A stretch of 64,000 nt of DNA from Pleurostoma richardsiae. Its lineage: Eukaryota > Ascomycota > Sordariomycetes > Calosphaeriales > Pleurostomataceae. Shown piece by piece: positions 1 to 12,107 of the stretch. Under the pieces are notes generated by a model. The model worked only from the letters and a program-made list of their open reading frames with translations. It searched no databases and was not told the origin of the DNA. The stretch lies in the NCBI GenBank assembly GCA_030052745.1, contig JANBVO010000034.1, positions 124,001 to 188,000 on the forward strand. Direction: 5' to 3'. The translations under genes were made by a program, and so were the position numbers. Each line of letters opens with the position of its first letter. The first letter of the stretch is position 1.

Positions 1-612
1 AAGTCCACAGGCGCTCAGAACTTGGTCCGGATGGTCAAGCAGTACGGCGCACCGGTTCACGGAGTCGGTGTCCAAGGCCACTTCACGACAGGGTCTGTAG
101 GCGCCGCCTCAGCGCTCGTACAGAACCTCGAGGCCTTCGCCGCTCTGGGCGTCGAGGTGGCTTACACGGAGCTGGACATGGCGACGCCGTCATCAAGCCC
201 AAACTTCGCCCAACAGGCCACTGACTATGCTACTGTCGTGGCGGCGTGCAAGCAGGTCAGCTCCTGCGTGGGAATCACCACCTGGGGGTTCACCGACAAA
301 TACACGTGGATCTCCAACAGCCTGCCGCTGCCATGGGACACCAGCCTGCAGAAAAAGGCCGCCTACACGAGCATCCTGTCCGCTTGGGGCGGTGCCGCGA
401 CGACCCTCACCACGGTGACCACCACCCGAACCACCACCGCGACGTCGTCAAGCACGACGCCGGCTCAGCCGACAACAAGTAGTGGCAGCGGATCCGGCTG
501 CACCGCGGCCCACTGGGCGCAGTGCGGAGGTAGCGGGTTCACCGGGTGCACGACCTGCGCAAGCCCGTACACTTGTACCTACTCAAACGACTGGTATTCG
601 CAGTGCTTGTAG
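1..612 (+). CDS. GH10 endo-1,4-beta-xylanase with C-terminal CBM1, 3' part only
   Basis: Reading is open from base 1, so the gene begins left of the window; 203 C-terminal residues are visible, ending at TAG 610-612. The first ~130 residues match the second half of a GH10 barrel: HGVGVQGHF, then VEVAYTELD, whose Glu (codon 169-171) is the expected catalytic nucleophile, then [12 protein letters not shown] and LPWD near the end of the barrel. A Thr/Ser-rich linker of ~30 residues follows. The last ~37 residues are a family 1 carbohydrate-binding module (WAQCGG, SPYTC, WYSQCL) with six Cys rather than the usual four. The family cleaves xylan backbones in secreted form, the CBM1 anchoring it to cellulose. 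The signal peptide and acid/base Glu lie outside the window. No intron is seen in this part. Confidence 0.93.
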   Translation, partial: KSTGAQNLVRMVKQYGAPVHGVGVQGHFTTGSVGAASALVQNLEAFAALGVEVAYTELDMATPSSSPNFAQQATDYATVVAACKQVSSCVGITTWGFTDKYTWISNSLPLPWDTSLQKKAAYTSILSAWGGAATTLTTVTTTRTTTATSSSTTPAQPTTSSGSGSGCTAAHWAQCGGSGFTGCTTCASPYTCTYSNDWYSQCL

Positions 613-3600
613 GGGAGTCCCTACGAGTTTGTTCGCGAGCGGACGACCAGTTCCTGCTGCCCGTTTCCCATCCCTGGAAAGCGCATGCTGTCTTCATTGT
701 ATGTAGTCAGTGTCGAAAAGATGTGTATATGAAGAACACCCTTCAAAACCAACGTATTAGTAAAACACTGGAGCTGGCGTAGAGGCTCCCTAGTAGGCAT
801 TCACACAAGCTGTCCCCGGTCATGAACTCTCCTGTGCACCCTATTGTTCATCTCGGACGTGCTTCTGGGACCCAAGTCCATGTTCACCACTGAAGCCAGC
901 GGAAATGTGAACGAAGTGATTCTGAGTGCTTTGAGTAGCTGATACCCTGAAGATGGAGAAATGCGCTCTTGTCATGTCGGGACACAGAAGGTAGACGGTG
1001 TTGATGTAGTGTATTACTAGCTATTAGAGATGCTTAAAGTCCCAAGCATGGGGGCCATAGCACATGTGTATGTAGCAGTTTCGCCATAATATCCCATCCC
1101 ATTCCATCAAGTCATATCCGATGCCGCCCTGATGTGCCTCATGAGCCATCACAGTCCAGCCTAGTAGTGCCCGTCCCATTCTCGGTACTCCACGAATAAA
1201 CAAGATAAGCATCGCCCCAAACGTACAAGAGAAGGCGAGCAGGAAACCGCCAAACAAACAGCGCAAGTTGACACAGGGTATAATGTCGATGCCATCCATA
1301 TATGTCCATCCGTATCGTTCTTATCCTTGGCAGAATCGCCATCCAACCTGGCAGCCAAAGGAGAGTCCGTTCCTCCGCAAAGAGAAAGCAAAAGAAAATA
1401 GCAGCAAGGAAACGACACGAGGAGAAGTGAAAAGAGAAAGGATACCCGAACACCATCTAAGATTCTTTCACCCCGCGCCAGCCGTGATGACGCCCACCCG
1501 CCGTTTCCGTGACTTCCCACCCCCCGGACGACAAGGTATGATAGAGAGTCGGCGCGGAAAGCAGGTGCAAAAGCTTGCTTGCGACCACCAAGTCTATGGT
1601 GAGGTGAAAGGTGCTCGGAAAGAACAGAAGGAGCTTGGAGAGAGCAGTAGGTAAGCCTTCCTGTCTTAGCATAAACTCCTGGGTGTGAATGTATAGGGGT
1701 GCATCCAACACCCCTCAAGACAATTAACGCATCCGGAGCGGCCGATCGTCGAAGCCTGTGGCTGCAGCAGTGCCAAGAGTGGTCACACCAAATGAGCAGC
1801 GTGATCTGTGCGATACGAGAATGACGTACAGGAGGGCTCGATAACTAGGGATTCCGAGGCGACAGGTGCTCGCGAGAGGGAATGGGGAAGAGCCAGAAGT
1901 GACGAGTGACGCATCAGAAGGGAGAGGGTGCCAAGGAGCGAGGATGAAGGCGGCGAAGGGCGCAGACCATCCGCCCGCACCTAGGAGCCAACTGAGGGAA
2001 CCCAGGACTCGAGATAGGAGCCGGGTCATGGATATGGCGGTTCGCTGACGAGTTGCTAAGCCACAATAAACGCCAACGGTCACCATGGTTAGAGAGCCGT
2101 GGAATGACAAGCCCTGCCGTCGTACGCGGTGACACGGAAGCACCCAGTAGGTGGAGATGGCGTTTGCATAGAGCGCAGTATCCATGATCACATCCATCGA
2201 AAAGTCGGTGGTAGATCGCTTGTCGTGATGGGGAAGTGGTATCGTCCACCTCCACATGGATCGGTGTATTAGGGTAAGCCCCAGCGCGACAGTTGACTGG
2301 CCAGCTCTCGTGAGATGAGGGCTGGCGCATCCCAGGTTCTCACATGGCCGTGCGAGCCTGATTTAGCGGTAGAGCAGCTCGGCCGTTCTGTCATGCATAT
2401 GTACGCACGGTATCTCCCGCGGTCCTGCGCAACCGCGACGCAGCTTAGCTTGCAGGATCTGGATTGGGACGGGCTGCCAGTGGTCGGGGGAATTGCTCGT
2501 GTTGCGACAGGAGGGAGGTCGGAGGATAACGAGCCATCCGGCTGATGCGGGAGCGATGCGTCATGCAGGCCAGTCCCGTGGGCACACTTTGATCGTGCAG
2601 TAGTGGTGTCCGGCTTGGCGTGTGGCTCGTTCGTTATCTGGCTGGCAGGCAGGCAGGCAGTCAGTCAGTCCAAGACCGTTTGACCGAAGGACCGCGTGCT
2701 AGTGTTGAGCCCACGAACACCCCCTACCCACGACTGACAAGATCTTCCAGCAAGGCCAATGGGCACAGGAGGATCGACGCGTGGGTGCGGGCGGACAGGA
2801 CGGGAAAGCCGGAGCGTCAGGCAGCTGCAGCTGCGGTTACCTGGGGGCTCACGCCCCGATGGCGCCCACACCCACAGCAATCAATCTCTGCGTGTCTTCC
2901 TCCGTAGGGCATCTGAGCGGAACCTGACGAGCGTGATGATGATGAATGCAGGCGGGACCAAGCAGGGAATTGTGACCAAAGACGAACCCCCACTCGACTT
3001 CTGACCCTGCGCAGCACAACTGCGCCTTGGGCAACCCGGCTCGAACCCGGCTCGAACGACTGGTGCCGGCTTTCCAGGAGGTCTCGGGACATGCCCAGCA
3101 TGCAGCATGCAGCAGGGGGCACGGAGAAAAGGGGGGTGCCGGACAACTACTCATTGGCCGGCAGGTCGGCATGTGATAGGCTGCTGCCCACCACCAATTG
3201 TGAGCTGCGGCACCGGCACCCAAACGCGGCCCGTCTTGCACCAAGTTCGCTCTAGCAGCTTCGAACGCTTGCGGTACACGCAGCGGTCGCTGATGGCGGC
3301 TAGCCGCTGAGTCTGTTGACGCCCTGAGCATGAGCGCTCGAGACGGTCGTTCGGTCAGCCGTGGATCGTCATTCAAGCCCAGATCGGAGTCGCGTCCGTC
3401 ACCCCGTGCATCAGTCTCGTTAGACCGTCCAGCTCCCCATCGCCGACCACCAGATCCCCTCGGCATCGTTGCATTGTTGGCCCCTGGTGGTGATCAGGCA
3501 GAAATGAGCGTAAGCATGAACCACTCCCAAGCCGACCGACCCTTGCTGACCTCTGGCCGGCCCGAATCTCGCGCACCCGGATTCGCTGATCACCTTGCCC

Positions 3601-3715
3601 TCCTCGGCGCCACACCTTCTTCCAACGTGCCTTGGGCGTCCTGACTTGGCGGTCATGACCCTCCAAAATACTGTCTGCCAGTCCCTGCCTCTCCCCTCCT
3701 GGGGATGCTCGCTCC
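613..3715. other. intergenic region between xylanase and medA-type gene
   Basis: About 3.1 kb between the xylanase stop and the medA stop, which converge here. Open frames of up to 205 codons occur on the minus strand, but none shows a recognisable domain, family motif or coherent splice structure. It should hold both 3' UTRs. A (GGCA)4 run at 2644-2659 continues as GTCA units to ~2670, and a 10-bp direct repeat lies at ~3036-3058. I see no RNA gene or transposon end. Confidence 0.6.
2644..2670. repeat. GGCA/GTCA microsatellite
   Basis: Four tandem GGCA units at 2644-2659 pass directly into GTCA units up to about 2670. It lies in non-coding DNA. Confidence 0.8.
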
Positions 3716-6150
3716 TCACGCGCGCTGCGCACCCTCCCCATACGCCCCACCGTACACGCTCGCAGAATGGGCCCCATGGCCTCCGTAGCCGCCCGTGTCC
3801 GCAGCAGAACCCACGCTGTAGTCCCATCTTGCGGCGTGACTCTGCGACGCGGGCACATGGTGGCCACCCTGGTGGTTGTGGTGTCCATGTTGGTAGAGAT
3901 GGCTGCTGCTACTGCTGGTGCCGCCGTGGTGGTTCATGGCTGGTAGGCCATAGGGGCTTGGTACGCTCGACGAAGGGCCCGACCCGCGCGTGTCATACGC
4001 CGAGGGCAGAGTCGAGATGCGCAAGCTCGAGGTCGGGGTGGGCGTTTGCGGCTTGACCAGCCCGACGGGAGATAATGTGCGCGTTGTGAGGCCTGGGTAT
4101 GATGAACCCCAAGAAGTGGATGACGGCGCCACCACTGTCCCGGAGAGCGAGCGCGGACTCGGAATCGACGAGTCTGCGGCGTGCTGTGCCGCGGATATGT
4201 AGCCGGTTGCGCTGGTTGGGTCTGTAGCCGTCGTACTGCTTCCGGGCCCTGGCGTAGGCGGCAGGACGTAGCTACCGGCGCCGCCGCTAAGGCTCACAGG
4301 GGTCAGGAGATGCGTCGGCGTGGCAGGTGGCATAGACGGCGGCATGGGCGCGCCGGCGTTGCTGCTGGCACTGTACTTGCTAATGATCTTCTTGAGAGCT
4401 TGCCCGAGGATCTTCCACGGGAAGACCTTGACGTCCTTCTCGATATTACGAGGCTTGGGGTTTCCGAAGCCCATGATGACCTTGAAGAACTCTTCGGTAT
4501 CGGCCTTTGCCTTGGACACTGTCAAAGGCTTGAACCCCTCAAGGTTGCGGCGGATGCGGTTCTTCTCCTCGACGGGGAAGCGAGGCTGATGAGCCGTCAT
4601 GAGCAGCTGCTCCAGCAGGTGGATCGTGTCCACCGACGTGACGAAGCACTCGCCGCGCTCGGCCCACCAGATGCAGCTGACATAGATCCCACCGGGCGGT
4701 CGATCGTTCACGCTGACTGCCCGGAAGGACACCGTCAGCTTGTGGCCCGTCTGCGACCTCTTGAACATGACGATCCGGCGCCGGTTGTCCCACTCCTCCT
4801 GGGTCCAGTCTTGTGCCATGCTATCTAGGTCGCCGTTGATGTGCAGCTGTGCCCTTTGGGGTTGACCGTAGCTCACGGCCCAAGGGTTGTGGTAGCCGCT
4901 TGGGCCCATTCCGGGCGTGCTCGACGATATCGTCGTTGTGCGCACAAGCCTTGGCGTCGGGCTCGGATTCCCGGAGACCGGCACTGGCAGCGGCGTCGCC
5001 AAGCTCGACCGGCCAATGCTTGTGTGCAGTGTGGGAGTGCGGGTGTCCACATGGCCTCCAGTCCCTCCGCCATAGGTCGTCCATCCTCCGATGCCATGCG
5101 GAGACCGCAGCGCAGAAGCGCCGCGGTGATAATGATCTGATGCCGAGAACGAGCTGGTGCGGTAGGCGTGTAACATGTTGTTTCCGTTGTTGTTTCCTTG
5201 GCTGTATGCCGCAGCGGTGGCGGCAAAGTTGTCTTGCGCCTGCTGCACGGCGGCCGGCGAGTATCCGTAGGTATTTGTACCCTCGGACCCCGGCAGGGGC
5301 ATCTGCGGCGCATGCTCCTGGTGAGAGGGGCTCGTGGTCTCACCTCCGGTACGGAGGGTAAGGTGTGGCGGGCTCTCCCGGGGGTGTTGGTGCCCCTGAT
5401 CGGGTCCCGCTAGCTCAGGTGATCGATGCTCCTTGGGGCTCACAGAGCGGTCATGCGCGCTTGACTCGTCCTCACCTGCCGAGTCTTGATATGTGAATTG
5501 TCCCGCGGCATCGACGCGTGCGATTTCATTGCCGTCCTCGCTGCTGATGATGAGCCCCAGAGGCACGTCCACCGGCCCCTGGTGGCCTGGTGTGACCAGG
5601 AGCTGCGGTGTGTCCGCCACAACGCGGTATGTGCACATGCCACTACTGTCCTGGGCAATCTTGGCGATGCTCGCCGGAGTCCTTTGCTCCCCGAACGAGA
5701 CGGTCGCGTATATCTGTGTCGAGGTCACGGTGCTGAAGTCGTACGCGCTCGATATCCTGAGGAAGACCTTCGTCCCTCTCGTCCCGGAGGCCGGCTGTGA
5801 GCCTAGCACGCTGACGCCTGAGGCCGGAGCTACCATGTACTGCGCATTGGCTGCTACGGCTGCGGCATTGTTCGCCGCGAAGGCCATCTGGTTCATCTGA
5901 GAGGCGGCATTTTCGGTTTGTTGGGATGCAAATGACTGCGGCGAGTACTGTGAGTACGGAGACTCAGTGAACCCTGTCAAACCAAAGGTCAGCATGTAGA
6001 ATCTAGAGCTTCAAGCATTGCCAATATCGGTGTATACGAATCCATGTGGCTTCTTTTGTCGCAAGTACAGCTGCGAGCAAAGAGGGGGACCAGAGAAAAC
6101 CGGGCAGACGTACCATGTAGCTGGGGCTGCTGGGGCTTATACGCCGACAT
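3716..6150 (-). CDS. medA: MedA/Acr1/Ren1-family developmental regulator
   Basis: Two exons: 6150-6114 and 5973-3716. The 140-bp intron has a GTACGT donor, a CTGAC branch sequence and a GACAG acceptor, and joins LHG to FTESPYS in frame. The product is 764 aa. I recognise the medusa family (A. nidulans MedA, Magnaporthe Acr1, Fusarium Ren1, Neurospora Acon-3) from two conserved blocks. One is an N-terminal Ig-like segment (~residues 70-170; VLGSQPASGTRGTKVFLRIS). The other is a central block (~400-560; WDNRRRIVMFKRSQ, CIWWAERGECFVTSVDTIHL, GFKPLTVSKAK). Long Ser/Pro/Gly-rich tails surround them. Family members are nuclear regulators of conidiophore and conidium patterning. I chose the start at MSAYKPQQ because homology appears to begin there, but the frame stays open to 6501, so a longer N-terminus is possible. 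Confidence 0.88.
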
Positions 6151-9100
6151 GGGCAGGAGACTGGGGGAGTCCCCTCGGAACTCCCCTCCTGCGCCGTTGC
6201 CGCGAGCCGCTGCCTCCTCCTCGTACCGGAGGGTCACCGTCTCTGGGGACTCGATCGCTTCGTCGACAATGATTGGCCTCGGAGGAGGATATCCTGGCTG
6301 TGAGGTCCGAGTTAGCTTGAACCGCCATGCCCATATATCGCGATCCTCGAGTCTCCCGAACCATATGCTGCTGTCGTTTTGAGCAATGTCTTGTGAGGCT
6401 GTCTTCCAGGGAAGTGGTGGGGTGCTAAGGTGTGCGGTTGAGTGGCCAAGGGGCTTGAACAGTTCAGCAGGCAACCAATGCGCCAGTCCAACTGTCCTCA
6501 CCCAGCTGTCCCCAGCAGCAGAGACCGACAGAGGCAGTGCTTCCCCGCCCGATCACCGGCTCTAAAAGGCTTTCTCATACACCTGGGTTGACTCACCTCA
6601 AACAGCTTGTACAACGGCGACTCGAATTTTCCGGCAGCAGACATTCAGTCTGTTGTGACGTATATGATATCAGCAAGGCGAGATAGAAAGTGAGATGACT
6701 CGGGGCGATCTGGTTCTGTTAGGCGAAACCACCCAAGGCTGCAAAGAACCAGTGTTTCGGGAGTGGTGAAGCAGCGCAGAGACAGGACGACGGCCTGTGT
6801 TAATGTGTAAGTCAGTCGAGCCTGCGTCGCGCGTGTTTAGAATGTCTGCTAATGTCCCCGAGATCTCCCTCCCCGGACGAGGCGGATCTGCATGCCACAG
6901 GGAAAGGGGCGCAGGGCAAGTCGACAGACCGGGTGTGAAATGAGCGTCAGGTAGTGCTAGCGGCAAAATATCCTGCCTTCTGGGATCCGTGTGCACGCCA
7001 GTCCTGGGGGAATTGCTTCTGGGGCGTGTCTCCCTTGACTGAGACACTTGACTCAGTTAAAAAGATGGGTGTCTTGGTGTGGGTAGAGGGGCCAGAGGCA
7101 GGCCGTTCAGGAATGGGTGAGGCGGGTGGAATGGCCGGAGCTTTGGGTTGGAGGCGGGCTGACGATTTGCAGGGAACGTGTCGGATTTGAGTTTTGACAG
7201 CTCGTCAGAAACAGCTTTACGAGACAACCCGCTGGTCAGCTAAGGAGCTTTCCTTTCTGGCGGGATCGGCTTGAGAGGAGACAGCTCCTGCTTAAGACGT
7301 GAGCTGGGCTCCTTTGACCCACGAGTTCGCATGAGAGCTCCCGGGGGGTCCGACTTCTCATTGGCCCTGTCTAGGATGAAGACAAACTGATGGGAGTCGA
7401 GTTTCGGGAACAGGAGCCCACCCAGGCAGGGAAGAACAAGGACTCTGAAAGGGGTAGAGACTCTCACTAACCTATGTGGAACTTGGTCAGCATGGTTTCG
7501 AGACATGAGGGGTGCGGTGAGAACAGATCCGGTCATGACGGGAGTAAAACGAGTGACCAAGGGGAGGAAGACCGTGGTTCGCGTGTCTGCGAGCTTTCAT
7601 CCTAGGTCCCGCGTTTTCCCCGGCCTTGTTTGAGTCGCAGACGGATATCATATGGGGGTCACAGTGAATGAAAAACGCGTACCTTTGGTAGATGGCGAAG
7701 AGAGGGCAGGCTGCTCTGGGTTCGACTGAAAGGCAGGACTGAATTCTGCGTGGCGAGTGGTTCTCGGGGATTTGACGTGTGGAGACGGGATCCGATGGCA
7801 TGCAGCTATCCTCCTGTTCGCATGGGGAAATGTCAGTAGGCCACAATCAAAATATCAGCAAGTTCCCGCCAGCAGTTCGTCCGTCGGTCGCGGGCACGAG
7901 CCGTCAGGGGGAGAAAGCCAAGTCAAGTGAGAGCGAAGAAAAGGAAGGACAAGCAAGAGTCGTAGCGACAACAGACACCACAAACACCACTACGGAGCAC
8001 GCACAATGAGCGGGAACGCTAGGGATGTCTCGACGGAGGACCGGTAGCAAAGAGACGGAGAGATGGCTATGGCCCAGTGGCCAGCAAGTGAGACGTTGTC
8101 GCGGATGTTTTGTGTTGACAAGCAAGACACGTCGGCGTAGGGGGGAAAGAACTGGAACGCATTTCCGGCCGCGGTAGATGAAGCGGCGGGTTCGCTGAGG
8201 ACCGTGGTCCCTTGGTGGGTATTTGTCGGCTTCTTGAAGGAATGCTGTTTTGCATCTCCGTGACGAGGAGAGAGCAAGAGCGTGGATGGGATTATCAGGG
8301 TCTGGCACTAGCGCACCTCCCATCTACTACCGTTGCTTTTGGTCGGTGGGACTCGTCTGCTTGTCTCTGCTGTCCGGATGTCCTGCAGGCGAAACTGGGG
8401 AGAGAGACCGGGCGGCACAGGAGCGAACGGCGCCGTCTCGAGCCTCCGGCCCTCCCTTCCCGCGTATGCGTCTACCACGAATGCCGCAACAGGTGACGTC
8501 TCTGTGCCTTAGGTTGCGGTGGAGGTGGGAGCCAGCAGGGATGGGAGCTTGGGCAGCCGTTGAATGCAAGATGCCATTGTCTCTAGACGGGATGCGGATC
8601 ATGCAAGGGTCGCCGATCGGGAAGGGAGGGTGGAGGAGGACAAGGTTAATCAGAAGTCATGGGAATGATGGCGGCGGTGGTAGCAGGAGCAGTTGACGGT
8701 GTGCGAGAGGGCCCGTCTGATCTAGTGGGGTCGCGGGTGGGTGACGGCTTCCGGGTAGCCCTCCTAGCTGGGCCACATTCGCAAGGATGGCGTTAGATCG
8801 CAAGGAGGAGCCGAGAGCCACCAGCTTTCGAGGCCCGATCCGCAGAATGGAGGCAGCGCAGAGGAGGAGAAGTGACGGAGATGACCAGGATGCCAAGCCG
8901 CTCACGGCCAGACAGCCCAGACAAGCTAATAACTCGCAGCTCGAGAGACAACAGATTGAGCAGATCTATGGGAAGATCCAGACAAGCCCCCCCCCCCCCC
9001 CCCCCCCCGACGCGAAGACCGGGGAATGCTGTCGAGGGCCGGGAAAAGGAGAAGCCAAAAGCAACGCCGCGAACAAGAAGACAGGTGCAGGGATGCGTAG

Positions 9101-9400
9101 ACGTGCTAACTCACTCACTTACCTGAGAATGCTCCTCCTGGGCAGGTTAGTGTACCCTCCGGGCCACAATTGGTGCGATGTATACCTAGGGGGTTCCCTG
9201 CGTGCGATCGCGTCCCGTAGGTGTAGCTGTATCCGCGGCAGGGGCGTATCCTCAGACGGGAGCGCGGCTAAGTAAGTTGATTGGTTGGATGGTCGAGCAA
9301 GATCCCTGGCGTAGATCCCTGTCCGGCTGGACAGAGTTGGTGACCGGGGATTGCTTTGCAACCCAAGGAGGAAATGCCGTCTGAAAATCGGACTCCCAGC
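6151..9400. promoter_or_regulatory. presumed medA 5' leader and promoter
   Basis: Minus-strand upstream flank of medA. The medA frame is open to 6501, but residues before 6150 look non-homologous. Several short ATG frames occur on the minus strand, candidates for upstream ORFs if the leader is long. GA-rich plus-strand stretches near 7908-7960 and 8840-8880 are CT-rich on the coding strand, the usual composition just upstream of fungal transcription starts. No other gene is recognisable. Confidence 0.45.
8987..9008. repeat. 22-base homopolymeric C tract
   Basis: An uninterrupted run of 22 C on the plus strand (G on the medA coding strand), about 2.8 kb upstream of the medA start. Length is likely to vary between isolates and to be error-prone in sequencing. 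Confidence 0.9.
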
Positions 9401-11436
9401 ACTTCCAACCTCCCGTCCTTGTTGCTGCTGCTGCCAGGTGCCGTGTCGGCCAGAGACCAGGCAGAGAACTGACTTATCTTGTTGCTCACTCTTCGTCGAA
9501 CCCTGATGCCGCGATGCTCTGCAGATTGCGTTACTGCACTCCCGGTCCCCGCAGGCGGCAGCCGCTCTTGGTACTTAGACCCCGGAACTCGATCGAGTTT
9601 TTGCTCGTGTGCTCCCTTTTCTTCTGTCACTTTTCTCGCCTCTTCTGTCCTCTTCTTCTTGACCTCCCTCTTCTCTCTCCCGCGCCGCGGGCTTTGGAAG
9701 GGGGTTGGGCGGTGATCGGTCCTTTCTTTTCTTTCCTCCCTCAGCACACACACCGTCCCCCGCCGGATTCTGCCACTAGTGGTTGTGGAGATCTGTGGTA
9801 CGTACAGTAGTATTGAATTCGCAAGACCCGGAACAGGGACCCCAGCCGTCGATCAGCCGACAATTCAAATAGAATCAGAGATGGTGTGGGCGCTGTGGCA
9901 GGCCCCTCCGGCTGCAAGCCCTATTCGCGCAGTGGTGTGGTGGTGGCTCGCTCTTGCAGCCAAGATTAGCACTGGTATTGCCTGGAAGAGTGATTGGTCA
10001 GTAACTGAGCTCGCTATGGCCGCTTCACGCTGGATTTCTCGAGGCGGACGGGATTGTGCACAGGGAGAAATGAGCAACTTGAAGGAAAGGCCCTCCTCTC
10101 CCTCTGCTCCATCGCTCCTCATCCAGCATATGCTCATGCAACTTTCCCGGGGACGCCTGGACAGCGTAGGGATGGATGGATCACAGCACACATCCGCCAT
10201 TGTCATCGTGTTCCATTCGTGGCGGCGCTGTCCTGCGGCAGGGGCCTTCAGCTGGTTTGTGTTCCCGTTCCCAATCCCCCGTCACCCCCTGCCCCCCTGA
10301 AGCCCCTGTGGCGCGGCTTTACGAGGGGGTTCCCTGGTTTTTGTTGACGTGCTGCCGCACCCACTGGAGGAACAGACCTCGGCAACAGCCGCCGCCCCAG
10401 CAAATGTCTTGGGAAATTCACCGAACCGACGGCGCGAGCATGCTTTGCCGCACGGTCGCCCGGGCTGCCAACAGCGCGCGCCGTCCCATCTCCAGGAGAC
10501 AGCTGCGTGGCTTGTATGCCGCCTTTTCGGGGATTTGCTCCCCTTCCTTGTCTCGCGTTCCTGAGACCTCTGTCTTGGCCCGTATTTCTCACGCCCCGGC
10601 CGACCATCTCCTGCACACTGTGCAGTAGCTTGCCTGTGCTGGAAAAGGAGCAAGAGTGGAAGAGGAAAGCGAGTGGCGGGTCCGCCCTTGCGCCCCCTCC
10701 CTGCAGGAAGCTGAAGCTGAAAGAGGAAAATGTGGAGGATGCGAGGGAGATCAACTGACCCTTTTCGACTCTGGCCGTGCGCGTACAGCTAAGGTTCCGC
10801 CCGGATCAGCAAGCTAGCGGGCGATCGTCCTGCTCGTCGTGGGGAAGCTTGGGAGGCGCTAGCTCGGCTTAGACGCTCTCCTGCGGCATGGCGAAGCGCT
10901 ACTGGGCTACAGTGTCGTAATATGGGCCGACAGTCGCTGTGCTGCGAGGCCGAGGCGAGTGCGGGACGGACGGACGGCGCAGGACGGCCAAGGAGCGGGC
11001 TGGCGGGGCCTCTACGGGCGTCTCTATGAACTCTCTGATCGCTGTGGCCGCTCTGATAGGTTGCGGACGGAGATCCGTACGGTCCCAGTCTCCGCAGGAT
11101 TGCTGACGGCGGGTCGGGCGACGTCTCTTCTGCTAGCGGCGAGAGGATGCCGCCTGCGTCCTGCAGGTAAGGCCCGAGGGGGAGGGTGGTCTGAGGCCTT
11201 TCTGACGGCCGGTACCAGAGCTCGAGGGGCTTCTCCAGCTGTGAGACGATGGTGGTGACAGCTGAGAAGACAAGCCACGACCTGGTTATCGGATTCAAAG
11301 CAGGCTCGGTGCCGTGGTGCGATGTGCTGCGGCGCTGTGCGGTGCATCAATGCGCGGCGCGTCAACGGATTGGGACGAGACAGAGACACCGTCAGGGCAG
11401 GGAGAGTGTGGGGGAAGAAGACGTGAATATCACAGC

Positions 11437-11466
11437 ATATATATATAGATAGGTAGGTAGGTAGGT
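11437..11466. repeat. AT and TAGG microsatellite
   Basis: Five AT units are followed by four TAGG units (about 11450-11466), in the GGTACC-rich gene-free stretch. Confidence 0.8.
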
Positions 11467-12081
11467 GGGCGGGTTGAGTGGGTTGGTAGGTGTATCTGCG
11501 CCAGCAAGTCCAGCGACACAAGGAACACAGAGACTACATGAGCAAGTGGCAGGAGGCGTTCGATGAGGTCGTCCTCCTCCGCCGTCTTCATCGCCCTCCG
11601 CCTGCGCCAGATGACCAGGCAGGCCCGGAGTCTCACGCTGCCAACTTCCGAGGGGAGGCGAGGCGGATACTGCTCTTCCGTCACACGCACATGGATACAC
11701 GGCAGCGAGCGAGCGAGGATCTGGCCAGGCGGAGGTGGATGGACGCACGGTCGAGGGCTTACACGGATGTCGTCTGCCCTCGTCGGTTTCGGAGTACGGA
11801 GTACTTGCACGAGCAACGATGGCAGGTCGTCCGGAGTCGTGCCTTCCCCGTCAGGGGCGTCTCGCAGCAAGTACCGAGTACCTCTGCAGAACTGGCGCCA
11901 GGTACCGGCGCCTTCTCGGTACTGGGTAGGGTTCTGATATGCCTGCAAGCAGGGGGTAGCGAGGTACGATGCCTGCGCCAGCTTCGCGTGCCCGACCGAT
12001 TCACGGTACTTCGGGCTAGGTATGTAGGTACCTAGTTCGACGGACGGCCATCCTCGGCATCGCATGCCGTAGTTAAGTAAG

Positions 12082-12107
12082 GTAGAGGTAGAGGTAGAGG
12101 TACCTCT
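12082..12107. repeat. (GTAGAG)3 repeat ending in a 12-bp palindrome
   Basis: Three GTAGAG copies at 12082-12099 run into the perfect palindrome AGAGGTACCTCT at 12096-12107. Non-coding; function unknown. Confidence 0.8.

Noticed and set aside
1161-2330. Minus-strand open frames of 138-185 codons downstream of the xylanase
   Set aside because: Mutually overlapping, no domain, no coherent splicing and ordinary non-coding composition.
2849-3888. Minus-strand frames of 205 and 171 codons near the medA 3' end
   Set aside because: No recognisable family. They overlap each other and the medA 3' region in other frames.
4181-4828. 215-codon plus-strand frame antisense to medA
   Set aside because: A shadow of the GC-rich medA coding sequence; no independent motif.
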